Below, piece by piece: positions 34,087-45,458 of a stretch of 64,000 bases of DNA. The stretch is taken from the NCBI RefSeq assembly GCF_014633365.1, contig NC_068349.1, positions 20,970,753 through 21,034,752 of the forward strand. Direction: 5' to 3'. A program made the translations under genes and the position numbers. Under the pieces are notes generated by a model, which was given only the letters and a program-made list of their open reading frames with translations, was not told the origin of the DNA and did no database searches. Position 1 is the first letter of the stretch, and each line of letters opens with the position of its first letter. The stretch comes from Diospyros lotus. Its lineage: Eukaryota > Streptophyta > Magnoliopsida > Ericales > Ebenaceae.

Positions 34087-34302
34087 AGCCTTTAGACCCA
34101 TACATTGTTTTACTCGATTAATAGTTAAGAGTAATCAAGTAATGTTTTGAAAGTTAGTTAAAATTGACTTTACCAAACATATATACTTGATTAATAAGTG
34201 GAATATACTCGAGTAGACATTGCGTTACTCGATTAACATGGATCTTTATTAGATTAACAATATCATTAAAGTTTTGTTTAGATTTTATCATCAAAACATA
34301 AT
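34087..34302 (-). repeat. SIRE-like LTR, second segment
   Basis: 216 bp rich in TACTCGATTAA- and TACTCGAGTA-like motifs as in 30540-32050, lying between the solo LTR and the Tork-like copia. It is read as continuation of the same LTR. Confidence 0.55.
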
Positions 34303-34716
34303 TGTGATAATTGTGACTCAAAATCCTTGTTTATTTGTGATTGGGCTTCCTAATTTGACCGAGATTATGACTTCAAATTTGATTGTGATTATGATGTTGT
34401 CAAATTCGATTTTATGTGAGATTTATCTTATCTGGAGGAATATCCTTATATATCATCTTCTGATTAGGATACGATTTTCTATGTTCATCCATAGATGATT
34501 TTAGGTCTATAAATAGGTGCACAGGTCACATAAAATCAGACATAGAGTTACACAAAGTTTGTGTCAATATCACTTTTTTATTACCATTTTTGGTTAGTGA
34601 TATTTTGTTCTTTCTACTCATGGTTTTTCCCGATTTGGGTTTTCCACTTTAACTTCTCTGCTCGTTTGTGGTTGATTGATTTGATTGTGGTTTGTATTCG
34701 ATCCTATTTCGTAACA
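34303..34716 (+). repeat. 5' LTR of copia element 2
   Basis: 414 bp from TGTGATAATTGTGAC to ATTTCGTAACA. A TATA box CTATAAATAGG lies near 34508-34518. Confidence 0.92.
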
Positions 34717-34719
34717 AAC

Positions 34720-34732
34720 TGGTATCAGAGCC
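34720..34732 (+). promoter_or_regulatory. primer-binding site of copia element 2
   Basis: TGGTATCAGAGCC, complementary to initiator tRNA-Met, three bases after the LTR. Confidence 0.92.
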
Positions 34733-35579
34733 GTTGGATCAAATCATCAACCGTTTGTAGATCTTAGCCATTGATATGATTTTCAGCATAAGATCATCAT
34801 CATCTTCTCCTTCTTCTTCTTCTTCTTCAAAGTGGGTCTCTGGTTACCCAACAGCAGCAGCCATCGCCAGCATTAACCGCCACCTCCGCCACCGTCGACC
34901 ACACCCACAGCCACTGGTCATCGTTGTCACCGCTATCGACCCTATCGCCATTAGTCGCCGCTGTTTTCGTTCATCTTCCTCTCTGTCAAAGCTTCTTCCA
35001 GATCTAAAATCGCCAACAATCGTTGCTCTTACCTCCGTCGTCTGATCTCTACTGTCACTGTTAGCCACCGTCGATCATTGTCGCCTCCTTCATAGTTCTA
35101 CCATTGCGATCGCTGTCGCCGCCACTACATCTTACGCTTGTCGTCACCCCCATCATCGCCAATTGCTCGAAGCTTTCACCATCGCGACCGTTGACCTCCC
35201 TTTACCAGCCGCTACTTTCGATTGTCATCGATCTCTCTCACCGCCAGTCGTCCTCTTTGACCCTCATCACGGCCATCCCTGCCTTCATCCTTGCATTTTG
35301 CCTTAACAGAATCTTTAAGCTTCAAGACACCCAGATCTTTATTTGGATCTAGTTTAACCCACTACACTGCAATCCAGTGTTGGCCCATCTGACCAAATCC
35401 AATAGATTTGGCAGCCTAGTCCAGATCTGTTCTTTGTCCAAATTTGGCCGAGATTCAGTATTTTTAATCCATTTTACAATTGGGTTTATTATTGAAATTA
35501 TTTGATAATATTTGGGGATACTTAATGGCTTTGTTGAAGTACAATATTCCTTTATTGGATTAGAATATCATATTTTTGC
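34733..35579 (+). other. long leader of copia element 2
   Basis: A leader of about 850 bp with a serine- and histidine-rich open stretch (34776-35045) made from TCT/TCA and CAC/CGC runs. The homologous leader of element 3 (about 41226-41950) keeps the character but not the frame, so I do not treat it as a gene. Confidence 0.55.
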
Positions 35580-36513
35580 TATGGCAGGTTAAGATGCATG
35601 CAATTTTGGTACAAATGGATTTAAACGATGCACTTTCAGACTTTGAAAAAAATGCCATAATCATGGAGCATTGAAGAAAAATAGCGTAAGGATCGTAAGG
35701 TCTTGTCTCAAATACATCTGCATTTATGGAATCAAATTTGGTAGGATGTTTTGAAAGAAAAAATCGTTGTTGCTCTGTGGTTGAAATTGGAATAACTGTG
35801 CATGACGAAGAGTTTTAACCAATAAGTTGCATCTGAAGTAAAGATTATATTTTCATTGAATGATGGCTGAAGGTACGTCTATTGTGAGTCATTTAACAAT
35901 TTTTAAAGAAATTATTTTTGATTTGGAGGCCATAAAAGTTAAGTATGATGATGAGGATTTGACTCTAATTTTGTTATGTTCTTTACCAACCTCTTATTCA
36001 ACTTTTAGAGACACCATACTTTATAGTCGAGATACTCTCACCCTACATGAAGCTTATGATGCTTTATTCTCAAAAGAAAAAATTAATAAACAGTTATTGG
36101 GGACTTTTGGGAATCAGGAGGAGGGTTTGTTGATTAAAGGAAGAACACATGATAGAAATTATGGTGGTAGAGGAAAAAGTAGATCCAAGTCCAAGAACAA
36201 AGAAAAAGCTTGTAATTACTGTAAGAAGAAGGGACACATAAAGAAAGAGTGCTATAAGTTACAAAACAAACTTAAGAGACAGGAAATTGACCAGAAAGAA
36301 AAACAACCAGAAACTTCAGATGAAACCAATGTTGTTGAAAATAACAGTACTGATGGGGAACTTATGGTGGTTACTAATGAGGGTACTAAACCTAGCGAAT
36401 ATTGGATTCTCGATACAGCATGCACGTTTCATATGTCTCCTAATAGGGATTGGTTTTCGACATATAAAACTCTAAATTCTGGTGATATGTTGATGGACAA
36501 TAATTCTTCTTGA
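35580..36513 (+). pseudogene. copia gag and protease start (element 2)
   Basis: The N-terminal third (35580-35860) is frameshifted. From 35860 an open stretch of 217 codons contains the UBN2-type gag block (DLEAIKVKYDDEDLTLILL, LPTSYSTFRDTI), the zinc knuckle CNYCKKKGHIKKEC at 36211-36252, and the protease active site WILDTACTFHMSP near 36403-36441, where the catalytic Asp is kept. It stops at 36511. Confidence 0.85.
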
Positions 36514-37696
36514 AACATTGCTGACATTAGAATTGTTAAAATTAAGATGTTCGATGGTATTGTTCGAACTTTAACTCATGTCAAACATATTCCTGATCTC
36601 AAGAGAAATCTGATTTCATTGAGTACTCTTGATTCGAATGGGTACAAATTCATTGGTGAAGGTGGAGTTATCAGGGTAAGTAGAAGTGCTCTTATTATGA
36701 TGAAAGGTACGAAACAATATGGTCGATTATATGTTCTACAGGGTTTTACCGTTAAAGGTGATGCTTCTGTTTCTACTTCTTCTTTATCTGATACTGATCT
36801 CACTCAATTATGACATATGCGTCTTGTACATATGAGTGAAATTGGTATGGCTAAATTGAGCAAAAGAGGACTTCTTGAAGGGCAGAGTACTGAAAAATTG
36901 GAGTTCTGTGAGTACTGCATTTTTGATAAGCAAAAACGAGTCAAATTTACTAAAGGCATTCACAATACGAAAGGTATATTGGATTATGTCCATTCTGATC
37001 TCTGGGATCCGGGCAAAGTACCTTCTGCAAGTGGTGCTAGATATATGCTGACTTTTATCGATGATTTTTTTAGTCAAGTTTGGGTATTCTTCTTGAAGCA
37101 GAAGACTAAAGTTTTTGCTACTTTCAAGCAGTGGAAGACTATGATTGAGAACTGATAGACATATCAAGTGTCTCCGCACAGATAATAGTTTAGAATTTTT
37201 TTCAAGTGAATTTAATAATTTATGCAAGAAAGAAGTGATTCTAAGGCATTTAACAATTACAAGTATGCCACAACAAAATGGTGTAGCCGAGCAGATGAAC
37301 AGAATCTTGAAGGAAAAGGTACGGTGTATGCTGTCTAATTTCGGTTTATCTAAGTCTTTTTGGGTCAAGGCTTCTTATATGGCATGTTTTATGGTTAATC
37401 GATCTCCATCGTTTGCTATTAACAAGAAAGCTCCAGAAGAATTATGGTCAAGTACTCTTGCAAATTATTCTAATTTAAAATTTTTTGGATGTCCTACATT
37501 TGTTCATGTTGATAATGGGAAATTAGAATCAAGGTTTAAATGGTGTCTCTTCCTTGGTTATAAGGCCGATGTTAAGGGTTATAAGTTATGGGATCCAGAA
37601 GCGTCTAAAGTTGTGATTAGTAGATATGTCATTTTTTATGAAATTGCTATGCTTTGTGGTTCATCTACAAAAAAAACTAATCCTACAGGTCACTAG
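36514..37696 (+). pseudogene. copia protease end, GAG-pre-integrase and integrase (element 2)
   Basis: Two overlapping-phase open pieces give LTHVKHIPDLKRNLISLS and LRLVHMSEIGMAKL-like GAG-pre-integrase, then CEYCIFDKQKRVKF, the first catalytic Asp in YVHSDLWDPG, the second in CLRTDNSLEFFS and the Glu in QQNGVAEQMNR. The C-terminal block is LKFFGCPTFVHV. A TGA at about 36811, a stop at 37153 and a frame change break it. Confidence 0.85.
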
Positions 37697-37711
37697 AGTT
37701 CTGATATTCAG

Positions 37712-38945
37712 GTGGAGCTTGAAATTGACAAGAGTCAGACATTTGAGCCATCGTCATCATCTCAGATTAAGTCAAGCCCCAAGTTAAGTCCAAAAACAAG
37801 TGCTGGTTCATCAGATTATTGTATTACTAAGGATAGACCTAGAAGAATTATCAGACCTCCTCAAAGATATGCTGAAGCTGATCTCGTTGCATATGCTTTG
37901 AATGTGGTTGAAGATATTGACTGTAGTGAAGAGCCTTCCACTTATTTTGAAGCAGTTAGTTGTCCTGAATCTGGGAGATGGATTATCGCAATGCATAAAG
38001 AGATGAAATCCTTACACAAAAACGGTACTTGGAAGTTGACGAAACTACCCTTAGGATAAGAAAACAGTTAAGTGCAAATGGATATTCAAGAGAAAAGAAG
38101 GTACACCAGGAGTAGAAAAAGCAAGATACGAAGCTAGACTCGTAGTGAAATGATACAGTCAGGTTCCAAGTGTAGACTTCACAGACGTATTTTCTCCATT
38201 TGTGAAACACAGTTCTATCCAAGCACTACTTGGTATTGTGGCTATTCAAGATCTTGAATTGGAACAGTTGGATGTTAAGACAACGTTCTTACATGGGGAA
38301 CTTGATGAGGATATCTATATGCAACAACCAGAAGGTTTTGAAGTTCCAGGCAAAGAAGACTATGTGTGCTTGTTGAAGAAGTCTTTATATGTATTGAAAC
38401 AGTCTCCTTGGAAATGGTATAAAAGGTTTGATTCCTTTATGATTAAGAACAATTTTAACAGATGCAGTTATGACAATTGTGTCTATTTTAAAAAGAACAA
38501 GAACGAGTCCTTTATATATCTACTTCTATATGTTGATGATATGCTAGTAGCATTGAAAGACAAGGATGAGATAAGGAGATTGAAAACTCATCTTAATAAA
38601 GAATTTGAGATGAAAGATTTGGGCACAACAAAGAAGATACTTGGAATACAAATTTCAAGAGACAAAAAGATAGGTAAATTGTATCTAAGTCCAAAGGGAT
38701 ACGTTGAGAAAGTCTTGACAAAATTCAATATGTAGAAGACTAAACCTATGAGTACTCCATTGGCCGCACATTTTAAGCTTTCATCAAGCTTATCTCCTCA
38801 ATTAGATGATGAAATTGACAAGATGTCGAAATTTCCATACTCTAGTGCAGTGGGTTGTCTTATGTATGCTATGGTTTGTACACACCCTGATTTGGCTTAT
38901 GTAGTGAGTGTGGTTAGTAGATACATGGCTAACCCTGGTAAATAA
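37712..38945 (+). pseudogene. copia reverse transcriptase (element 2)
   Basis: It starts in the linker and RWIIAMHKEMKSLHKNGTW, is shifted at about 38056-38200, then reads LEQLDVKTTFLHGELDEDIYM and the active site LLLYVDDMLVA with YVDD at 38529-38540. It continues through MKDLGTTKKILGIQI and PYSSAVGCLMYAM to TAA at 38943. The catalytic Asp residues are present, but frame breaks prevent a product. Confidence 0.88.
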
Positions 38946-39139
38946 CATTGAAAGATAGTCCAATGGATTCTTCGATATTTGCGCGGTACCGTTGATGCTT
39001 GTTTATAGTTCAGAAGTACTAGAGGTGGAGTTATTGGTTTTGTTGATTCTGGTTTTGCAGGTGACCCTGACAAAAGAAGATCGCTTACTGGATATGTGTT
39101 CACCATTGGTGGTTGTGCTATTAGCTAGAAAGCTACCTA

Positions 39140-39364
39140 TGTAATACCCCGAGAGTCCAGAGAAGTTAGTATATATCGAGGATAGTGTAAGAAAGGAAAC
39201 AACACCAACTGGATACCTTTTGGGCTGAATGTTGACAAAGAATTCCCAAGTTAAGCGTGCTTAACCTGGGGTAATTCAGGGATGGGTGACCCCCTGGGAA
39301 GTTCGCGTAGGCTCATCAGGGTAAGTTGTTCCGGTCCTTTCTATCGTTCGATCGGGTCGTTATA
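39140..39364 (+). repeat. Cassandra 5' LTR with 5S-like segment
   Basis: The 5S-like part reads CCCAAGTTAAGCGTGCTTAA, a short diverged spacer, then GGATGGGTGACCCCCTGGGA, near-identical to the internal promoter region of plant 5S rDNA. The LTR ends GTTATA where the partner ends GTTACA. Confidence 0.93.
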
Positions 39365-39574
39365 GGTGGTATCAGAGTCGACACCCGAGCCTCTGAGCGC
39401 GGTGGTGGGGCAAACCTTAGCGAGGAGGCTGAGTCCCGAGGGGGGTGTGTAGGCCCCTATGGGGGTGCGTGTAGGCACCTTAGGCGAATCCCACATTGGC
39501 CATGCAAGGGGGAAAGATCTGGGACCGGTTGTAAGGTCGTATGACAAGTACGTCATGTGCTTAAGGGGGGAGAA

Positions 39575-39799
39575 TGTAATACCCCGAGAGTCCAGAGAAG
39601 TTAGTATATATCGAGGATAGTGTAAGAAAGGAAACAACATCAACTAGATACCTTTTGGGCTGAATGTTGGCAAAGAACTCCCAAGTTAAACGTGCTTAAC
39701 CTGGGATAATCCAGGGATAGGTGACCCCCAGGGAAGTTCGCGTAGGCCCATTAGGGTAAGTTGTTCCGGTCCTTTCTATCGCTCGATCGGGTCGTTACA
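39575..39799 (+). repeat. Cassandra 3' LTR with 5S-like segment
   Basis: Same structure as its partner; the A-box-like part has AAGTTAAACG and the C-box-like part GGATAGGTGACC, so its pol III promoter is more decayed. Confidence 0.93.
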
Positions 39800-40238
39800 A
39801 CCTTACAGTCCATTAATTTTTGCCCTGTCTACTATAGAAGCAGAATATATGTTAATTACTGAAGCAATTAAAGAAGTTATTTGGCTAAAAGAGTTAATGG
39901 GTGAAATCAGTGAAGATCTTCATGACAATACAGTCTATTGCGACAGTCAAAGTGTTATTTTCCTCACTAAAGATCAGATTTTTCACGAGAGAACGAAACA
40001 CATTGATGTGCAATATCATTTTATTTAGGATATTATTGTTCGTGGTGAAGTTACTGTAAGAAAAATTAGCACTCATGACAATCCTTTAGATATGTTGACC
40101 AAGTCACTGCCTATTTCAAAGTTCAAGCATTGTGTGGATTTGGTTGGTATTCATTAGGGAGATTGATTCTCCATGATTTCGTTGGAAGAAAGAATTCTAA
40201 ATAATTCTATTTGCAGATTTAGAGTCAAGGTGAAGATT

Positions 40239-40654
40239 TGTGATAATTGTGACTCAAAATCCTTGTTTATTTGTGATTGGGCTTCCTAATTTGATTGAGA
40301 CTATGACTTCGAATTTGACTGTGATTATGATGTTGTCAAATTCGATTTTATGTGAGATTTATCTCATCTAGAGAAATATTCTTATACATCATTTTCTGAT
40401 TATGATACGATTTTCTGTGTTCATCCATAGATGATTTTTGGTCTATAAATAGGAGCACATGTCATATGAAATCAGTCATAGAGTTACACAGAGTTTTTGT
40501 GTCAATATCACTTTTATATTACTATTTTTGGTTAGTGATATTTTTTTCTTTTTGCCCGTGATTTTTTTCGATTTAGATTTTCCACGTTAAATTCTCTGTT
40601 CGTGTGTGGTTGATTGGTTTGATTGTGGTTTGTATTCGATCATATTTCGTAACA
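40239..40654 (+). repeat. 3' LTR of copia element 2
   Basis: 416 bp from TGTGATAATTGTGAC to ATTTCGTAACA, matching the LTR at 34303. Confidence 0.92.
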
Positions 40655-40862
40655 ATAACTCAACAACGTGGATGGTTGTTACACCTTTATTTGTTTTGAA
40701 ATATTAATAAACTATTTCCTTTTGATAGTCAAGTATCATTTATGGATACTTAATTACAATTTTATCAATAGTCAAGTATTAAATAAAGAATTTTTATTCC
40801 TCTGTGCTTCAAGTTTTAATCGACCAATTCCTTCCATTAGTCAAGTAATATCCATGATTACT
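40655..40862 (-). repeat. SIRE-like LTR, third segment between two copia elements
   Basis: 208 bp with TAGTCAAGTAT- and ATTAGTCAAGTAA-like motifs as in the SIRE-like LTR, separating copia elements 2 and 3. Confidence 0.5.
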
Positions 40863-41209
40863 TGTGATAATTGTGACTCAAAATTCTAATTTAACTGTGA
40901 TTAGAATGTTGTTAAATTCAATTTTGAGTAGAATTTATCTCATGTGAAGGAATATCTTCATGAATCATCTTCTGATCAGGATATAATTTTTTGTGTACAT
41001 CCATAGATGATTTTAGATTTATAAATAGGTGCCTAAGTCATTGGAATTAGTGTGACAATATCACTTTTGTTGTAACAGTATTTGCTTAGTGATATTTTCT
41101 TCTTTCTACCCGTAATTTTTCCCTATTTGAGTTTTTCATGTAAAATTTTGTGTTCGTGTGTGCGATTGATGGTTTGATTGTCGTTTGTATTTGATATAAT
41201 TTCGTAATA
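40863..41209 (+). repeat. 5' LTR of copia element 3
   Basis: About 347 bp beginning TGTGATAATTGTGAC and ending TTTCGTAATA; aligns with the element 2 LTRs with internal deletions. Confidence 0.82.
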
Positions 41210-41212
41210 AAT

Positions 41213-41225
41213 TGGTATCAAAGTC
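41213..41225 (+). promoter_or_regulatory. primer-binding site of copia element 3
   Basis: TGGTATCAAAGTC, a diverged initiator tRNA-Met site, three bases after the LTR. Confidence 0.75.
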
Positions 41226-41959
41226 ATTGGATCAAACCATCAATGTTTGGAAAATCTGAGCCGTTGATCTGCATCACAATCATCGTCTTCTTCTTCAGCT
41301 CGATTGCAAGTTGCCTAGCCCTAGCCGCCGCCGCCACTAGCTATCGCCATCGTCGTTGTCAAACGTCATCATTTTTGCCTTCGTCATTCTCACTGACTGC
41401 CTCCTTCTCCATTTTTTGATTGCTGATGTTGCCTTACCTCGTGACAGTCAACTCTCTTTGTTTATATTCTGGGTTTCCTCTTCAGCCGACCACCCCTTCC
41501 CGTAGCTGTTGAGCATTAGAGAAGAAGAAAAGGGTCTGTCGTAATCTGCTAGATTTGTAACCTACCGCCTCCACTGTTTCTGACGCACCTTGTTGTCATC
41601 CATCCCTATCATCAAGCGCCATATCGAGGAAGATAAAAGGTCGCTAGATTTGCAACTCGTGCCCACTAGCATCGTTGTTTTCCTGTGAACCATTCATTTT
41701 GTTGCCATTCGCCCAACACTAACGACCGACGACCTTTTATTTTCGATCGACTGCCTTGCTCACCGTTACTGTTGATGCCATCAATGACCCTCCTTTAGTA
41801 TGCCATTAACAGGTGCTTCTGCCATTATTGGCGGTTTTTAACCCACCCAGATCCTTGCCTAGAGTTCGACTCGATCCATCAGCCTATTTTAGACCTGCTT
41901 CAGATCTACCAGACCAATTTTAGATTTGATTTTTTTTCCAAATTTGGTATTTTTTGGTT

Positions 41960-43130
41960 AGTTTTCAATTGAGTTTCTTGTTTAAATTATTTGGTATTAT
42001 TCGAGGTTATTTAATGACTTCGTTGAAGTATGATATTTCCTTATTGGACTGGAATATTAGATTTTCACCATGCCAGGTTAAGATGCGTTCAATTTTGGTA
42101 CATATAGATTTAGATGATGCATTTTTGGTTTGTGAAAAAATGTCACAATCATGGAGTATTGAGAAAAAACAATGTAATGATCGTGAGGCCTTGTCTTAAA
42201 TACATCTGCATTTATTGAATCAAATTTGGCAAGATGTTTTGAAAGAAAAAAAATTATTGTCGCTTTATAGTTGAAACATGAACAATTGTGTATCACGAAG
42301 AGTTTAACCAGTAAGTTACATCTAAAGAAAATGTTGTATTCTTATTGAATGGCTAAAGGTGCGCTTATTGAAAGCCATTTAACAATTTTAAAGAAATTGT
42401 TTATGATTTATTAAGCATGGAGGTTAAGTATGATGACAAGGATTTGGGGGTAATTTTGTTTTTCTGTCTACCGGTCTCTTATTCAACTTTTAGAGACACT
42501 ATACTTTATAGTTGTGATCTTTTCAACCTAGATGAAGTTTATGATGCTTTATTCTTGAAAGAGAAAAGTGAAAAGCAGTTATAAGAAATTTTGAAAATCA
42601 AGGGAAGGGTTTGTTAATTAGAGGAAGAACACATGATAGAAATTTTGATGGTAGAGAAAAAATTAGATCCAAGTTTAGAAACAAAGAAAAAACCTGTAAT
42701 TATTATAATAAGAAAGGACACATAAATAAGGAGTGTTATAAGTTATAGAACAAATTCAAGAGATAAGAATTTGACTAGAAAGGAAAACAATCAGAAATTT
42801 TTAGTGAAACCAATGTTGTTGAAGATAATAGTAATAATGGGGAACTTATAATTGTACCTAATGAGGTTGTTAAACCTAGTGAGGATTGGATCATCGACAC
42901 AACATGCACATTTCATGTCTTTTAATAGGGATTGATTTTTGACATATAAAACTTTGACTTCTGGTGATGTGTAAACGGGTAATAATTCTTCTTGTAAAAT
43001 TGCTAACATTGGTATAGTTAAAATTAAGATGTTTGACAGTATTGTTCGAACTTTAACTTATGTTAGACATGTTCCTGATCTCAAAAGAAATCTTATTTCA
43101 TTGAGTACTCTTGATTTGAATGGGTACAAA
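41960..43130 (+). pseudogene. copia gag and protease (element 3)
   Basis: Gag begins around MTSLKYDISLLDWNIRF and runs through MSQSWSIEKKQCNDREAL (about 41954-42199). The zinc knuckle region near 42690-42735 has lost its second Cys (NYYNKKGHINKEC). The protease start near 42888 reads WIIDTTCTFHV. Many stops. The reading breaks at 43130 where the solo LTR enters. Confidence 0.75.
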
Positions 43131-45453
43131 TGTAACATCCCTGATTTCTCGAGCGTTAAATAACTTAGAATTTCAAGAAATCTTTTTTTTTTATACCACA
43201 ACACATCCATCGATGTATAACATACAATTCCTAAATCCCAATTTCACATTCTCAGCCTATCAAACTAAAATAGTTAAGATAGGTGTTATAATTATAAATG
43301 CGGAAGCTAGATCGAACCTGATATGGTACATAACCATAACGCTTTATTTATTATATGAGAAATCGTTCAAGATGTCTACAAATAAAATTACATGGATATA
43401 ATCTCTCGAAAACAATAACTGAGAGTCTCCAACATAACAAAAAATATACTAAGGTTCGCATCGACTGAAATACTTAAAGATATTCTAAAACATGCTACAA
43501 ACAACAAAATGAGCTTATTCTTCAACTATCTCATTTTCCTTAGAGCCACTTGTCGAATCTGGAACATTTGAATATTTTAGGGACACAGTCCAATTAGAAG
43601 ATGAATCTTCTAGTGAGAACTCCAAAAGTTTATATAAATGTATAAACAGTTATAAAACGTATGAGGAAACAACAAGCATTACTCTGAAGTATCTCATGAA
43701 CATGTTAGCCTTCTCCAACGAGAGCTTTCTCAACGACGCATGGCCTCTCGGGAGGTCCCTAACCATGTCACCTCATCCTGATCTCATAGAATTCATGCAA
43801 ACGCCACATCCGTTGTCCCTTAGACTCACGGTCTTCCTTAGAAGAGCTTTCTCGATGGCGAACGCATAGCGGCTTTTGGGGAATATTCAGACTTTTTTCC
43901 CCGGGCAACAACAAATAGGTGCACCAGTATGACCACACGGATTTTATAAATGCAACAGTTGAAAGTTAACATCATATATTTTTAAAAAAACACATTTTAT
44001 ATATGCAACATGATTTCATGCAAGAGAATAACAAGAGTTTGCGTACAAGAATTTCACAAAACACATTTCATGTAATAGAAGTATCTCGTAAGAGAAAAAC
44101 ACAGGAATGGAGTTTATGAGCCTCACCTCGAACTTAATTCGGGATTCCTCAAAATTCATGCTCAACCTCGATTCTCGTGTCGGGCATACTATTGCTCAAC
44201 CTCAAGCTTCAATGATCCCTAGCCATCATATTTTCCATAATTTTTCTCTATTTTCTCCTCGAAAATTCTAAAATTTTTCTCCATCATAATTCATAAAATA
44301 TTTTTCTAAAATATATAAAAAATTTAGGAAATTACCTCAACCCATGCGCCCGCACGCACCTGTGAGTGAACTGTGCGTGAGGACCAGTGCATGTGATGAA
44401 TGCGCCGATCGTCTTCTTCCTTTCTCTGATAGCCAAAGATGCTCCGATAACCAAAATTCTTGCACCATCTCAAAGCCCTCCTCAAGTCGATCACCTAGGT
44501 ACCTTTGGGTGCCCAAAACAACCACCAGAAAAGCCCTAAATAGGCTAAAAGTAGTCCGACTTTGGCGATAATACTCAATTTTTTGGCCACATTTGAAAGC
44601 CACTCAAATCTCCATGAAAACACTCCAAATTCTCCAAAAATGATGCCCAATACCTCTAGAGAAAAACCCTCTATCAAATATCTTAAAAACTCACCAAAAC
44701 TTGAGGAATATGATGCTCTAAATTTGGCCAATACCCTTGCCTATTTATAAGCAAAATCCTACCTCTCTTCGGCCAATCAACGACCATTGCGTAGCCCATA
44801 TGCTTCCTAGGACGATGGTGGCCATGCCTTGACGAGATATTGTCACCCCATCATTGAATTTTGGTCCATGTGCGGCAGCCAGAGCGGCTATGCCTCTGGC
44901 AACCAGTTTTAAAAATTGCATTTTGGCCTCCAGCTTCTTCCTTTGCATTTTGGACCCCTTTCTCAAGTTCTTAGACTTTGATATTTCACCACATGAACCC
45001 CTAAGTCCCATGCTTCTCAATTGGCTCAACCAATTTGGAAAAATATCATTTTCATCCCTCTTTCAACTAAAATTAAAAATTATACTTAGCCCTTGAATCC
45101 ATGTTTCGATCATAAACCCTTTTGTTTTATCCCAAAACCACTTAAGGGGTGTTCTAAATACAAAATTAGAGCCTTTACAGGGTTTCTTGGATTTCCTGAA
45201 AGCCCCTTACCATTATTCGGTCTTTTAGGCTATAGCTTAGCTGTATCGAGAACCGTCCCAGATTTGATTTCCTTTGGCGTCATAAATCCTATCTTAAGAC
45301 GCTCGTCTATTTAATACCCTTATCTTTAGACATCTAAGTTCTGAGGCACTCCCTGCCATCGATTCGGCGATTTATTTTACCATCAAACCAATTTTTAGTA
45401 TTTTAAACTCATCTAAACTAAATGACGACCTTATGAAAATATGGGGTATTACA
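43131..45453 (-). mobile_element. solo chromovirus-like LTR with target duplication
   Basis: 2323 bp from TGTAACATCCC to GGGGTATTACA, flanked by ACAAA (43126-43130) and ACAAG (45454-45458). On the - strand it begins TGTAATACCCC and has TATAAATAGGC near 44736-44746. The - strand segment 45160-45430 aligns with 62290-62600, showing that the LTR ending at 62613 belongs to the same family. It has no internal domain. Confidence 0.88.
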
Positions 45454-45458
45454 ACAAG

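Larger units (their letters stand above)
39140..39799 (+). mobile_element. Cassandra TRIM, complete, inserted in RNase H of copia element 2
   Basis: 660 bp with 225-bp LTRs (39140-39364, 39575-39799), primer site TGGTATCAGAGTCG at 39367-39380 and polypurine tract AAGGGGGGAGAA at 39563-39574. The target duplication is ACCTA (39135-39139) and ACCTT (39800-39804). By hand alignment the LTRs differ at 13 of 225 sites, 12 of them transitions, a pattern expected from deamination of methylated cytosines. Both LTRs carry the 5S-rRNA-like block; LTR 1 keeps it better. No coding capacity. Confidence 0.95.
38946..40160 (+). pseudogene. copia RNase H, split by a Cassandra TRIM (element 2)
   Basis: The first half (to 39134) includes GFVDSGFAGDPDKRRSLTGY. 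The reading resumes after the TRIM at about 39805 with SINFCPVYYRSRIY-equivalent sequence (STIEAEYM in the proper frame) and VYCDSQSVIFLTKD, then ERTKHIDVQYHF. The active-site Asp/Glu/Asp residues can be placed on both sides of the insertion. Confidence 0.8.
34303..40654 (+). mobile_element. Tork/Tnt1-like copia element 2, structurally complete
   Basis: Two LTRs (34303-34716 and 40239-40654) flank a leader, gag, protease, integrase, reverse transcriptase and RNase H in copia order, with near-matching target duplications ATAAT (34298-34302) and ATAAC (40655-40659). LTRs differ by roughly 5-8% by eye. Protein blocks such as YWILDTACTFHMSPNRDWF fit the Tork lineage. Several stops and a Cassandra insertion in RNase H make it non-autonomous. 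Confidence 0.92.

Noticed and set aside
34776..35352. Ser/His/Arg-rich proteins in the copia leader
   Set aside because: Frames derive from simple triplet-like sequence in the untranslated leader and are not kept in sister element 3.
39230..39345. 5S rRNA gene
   Set aside because: The match to 5S is limited to the internal-promoter half and lies in TRIM LTRs with TG...CA ends and target duplications; the 5' part of 5S rRNA is absent.
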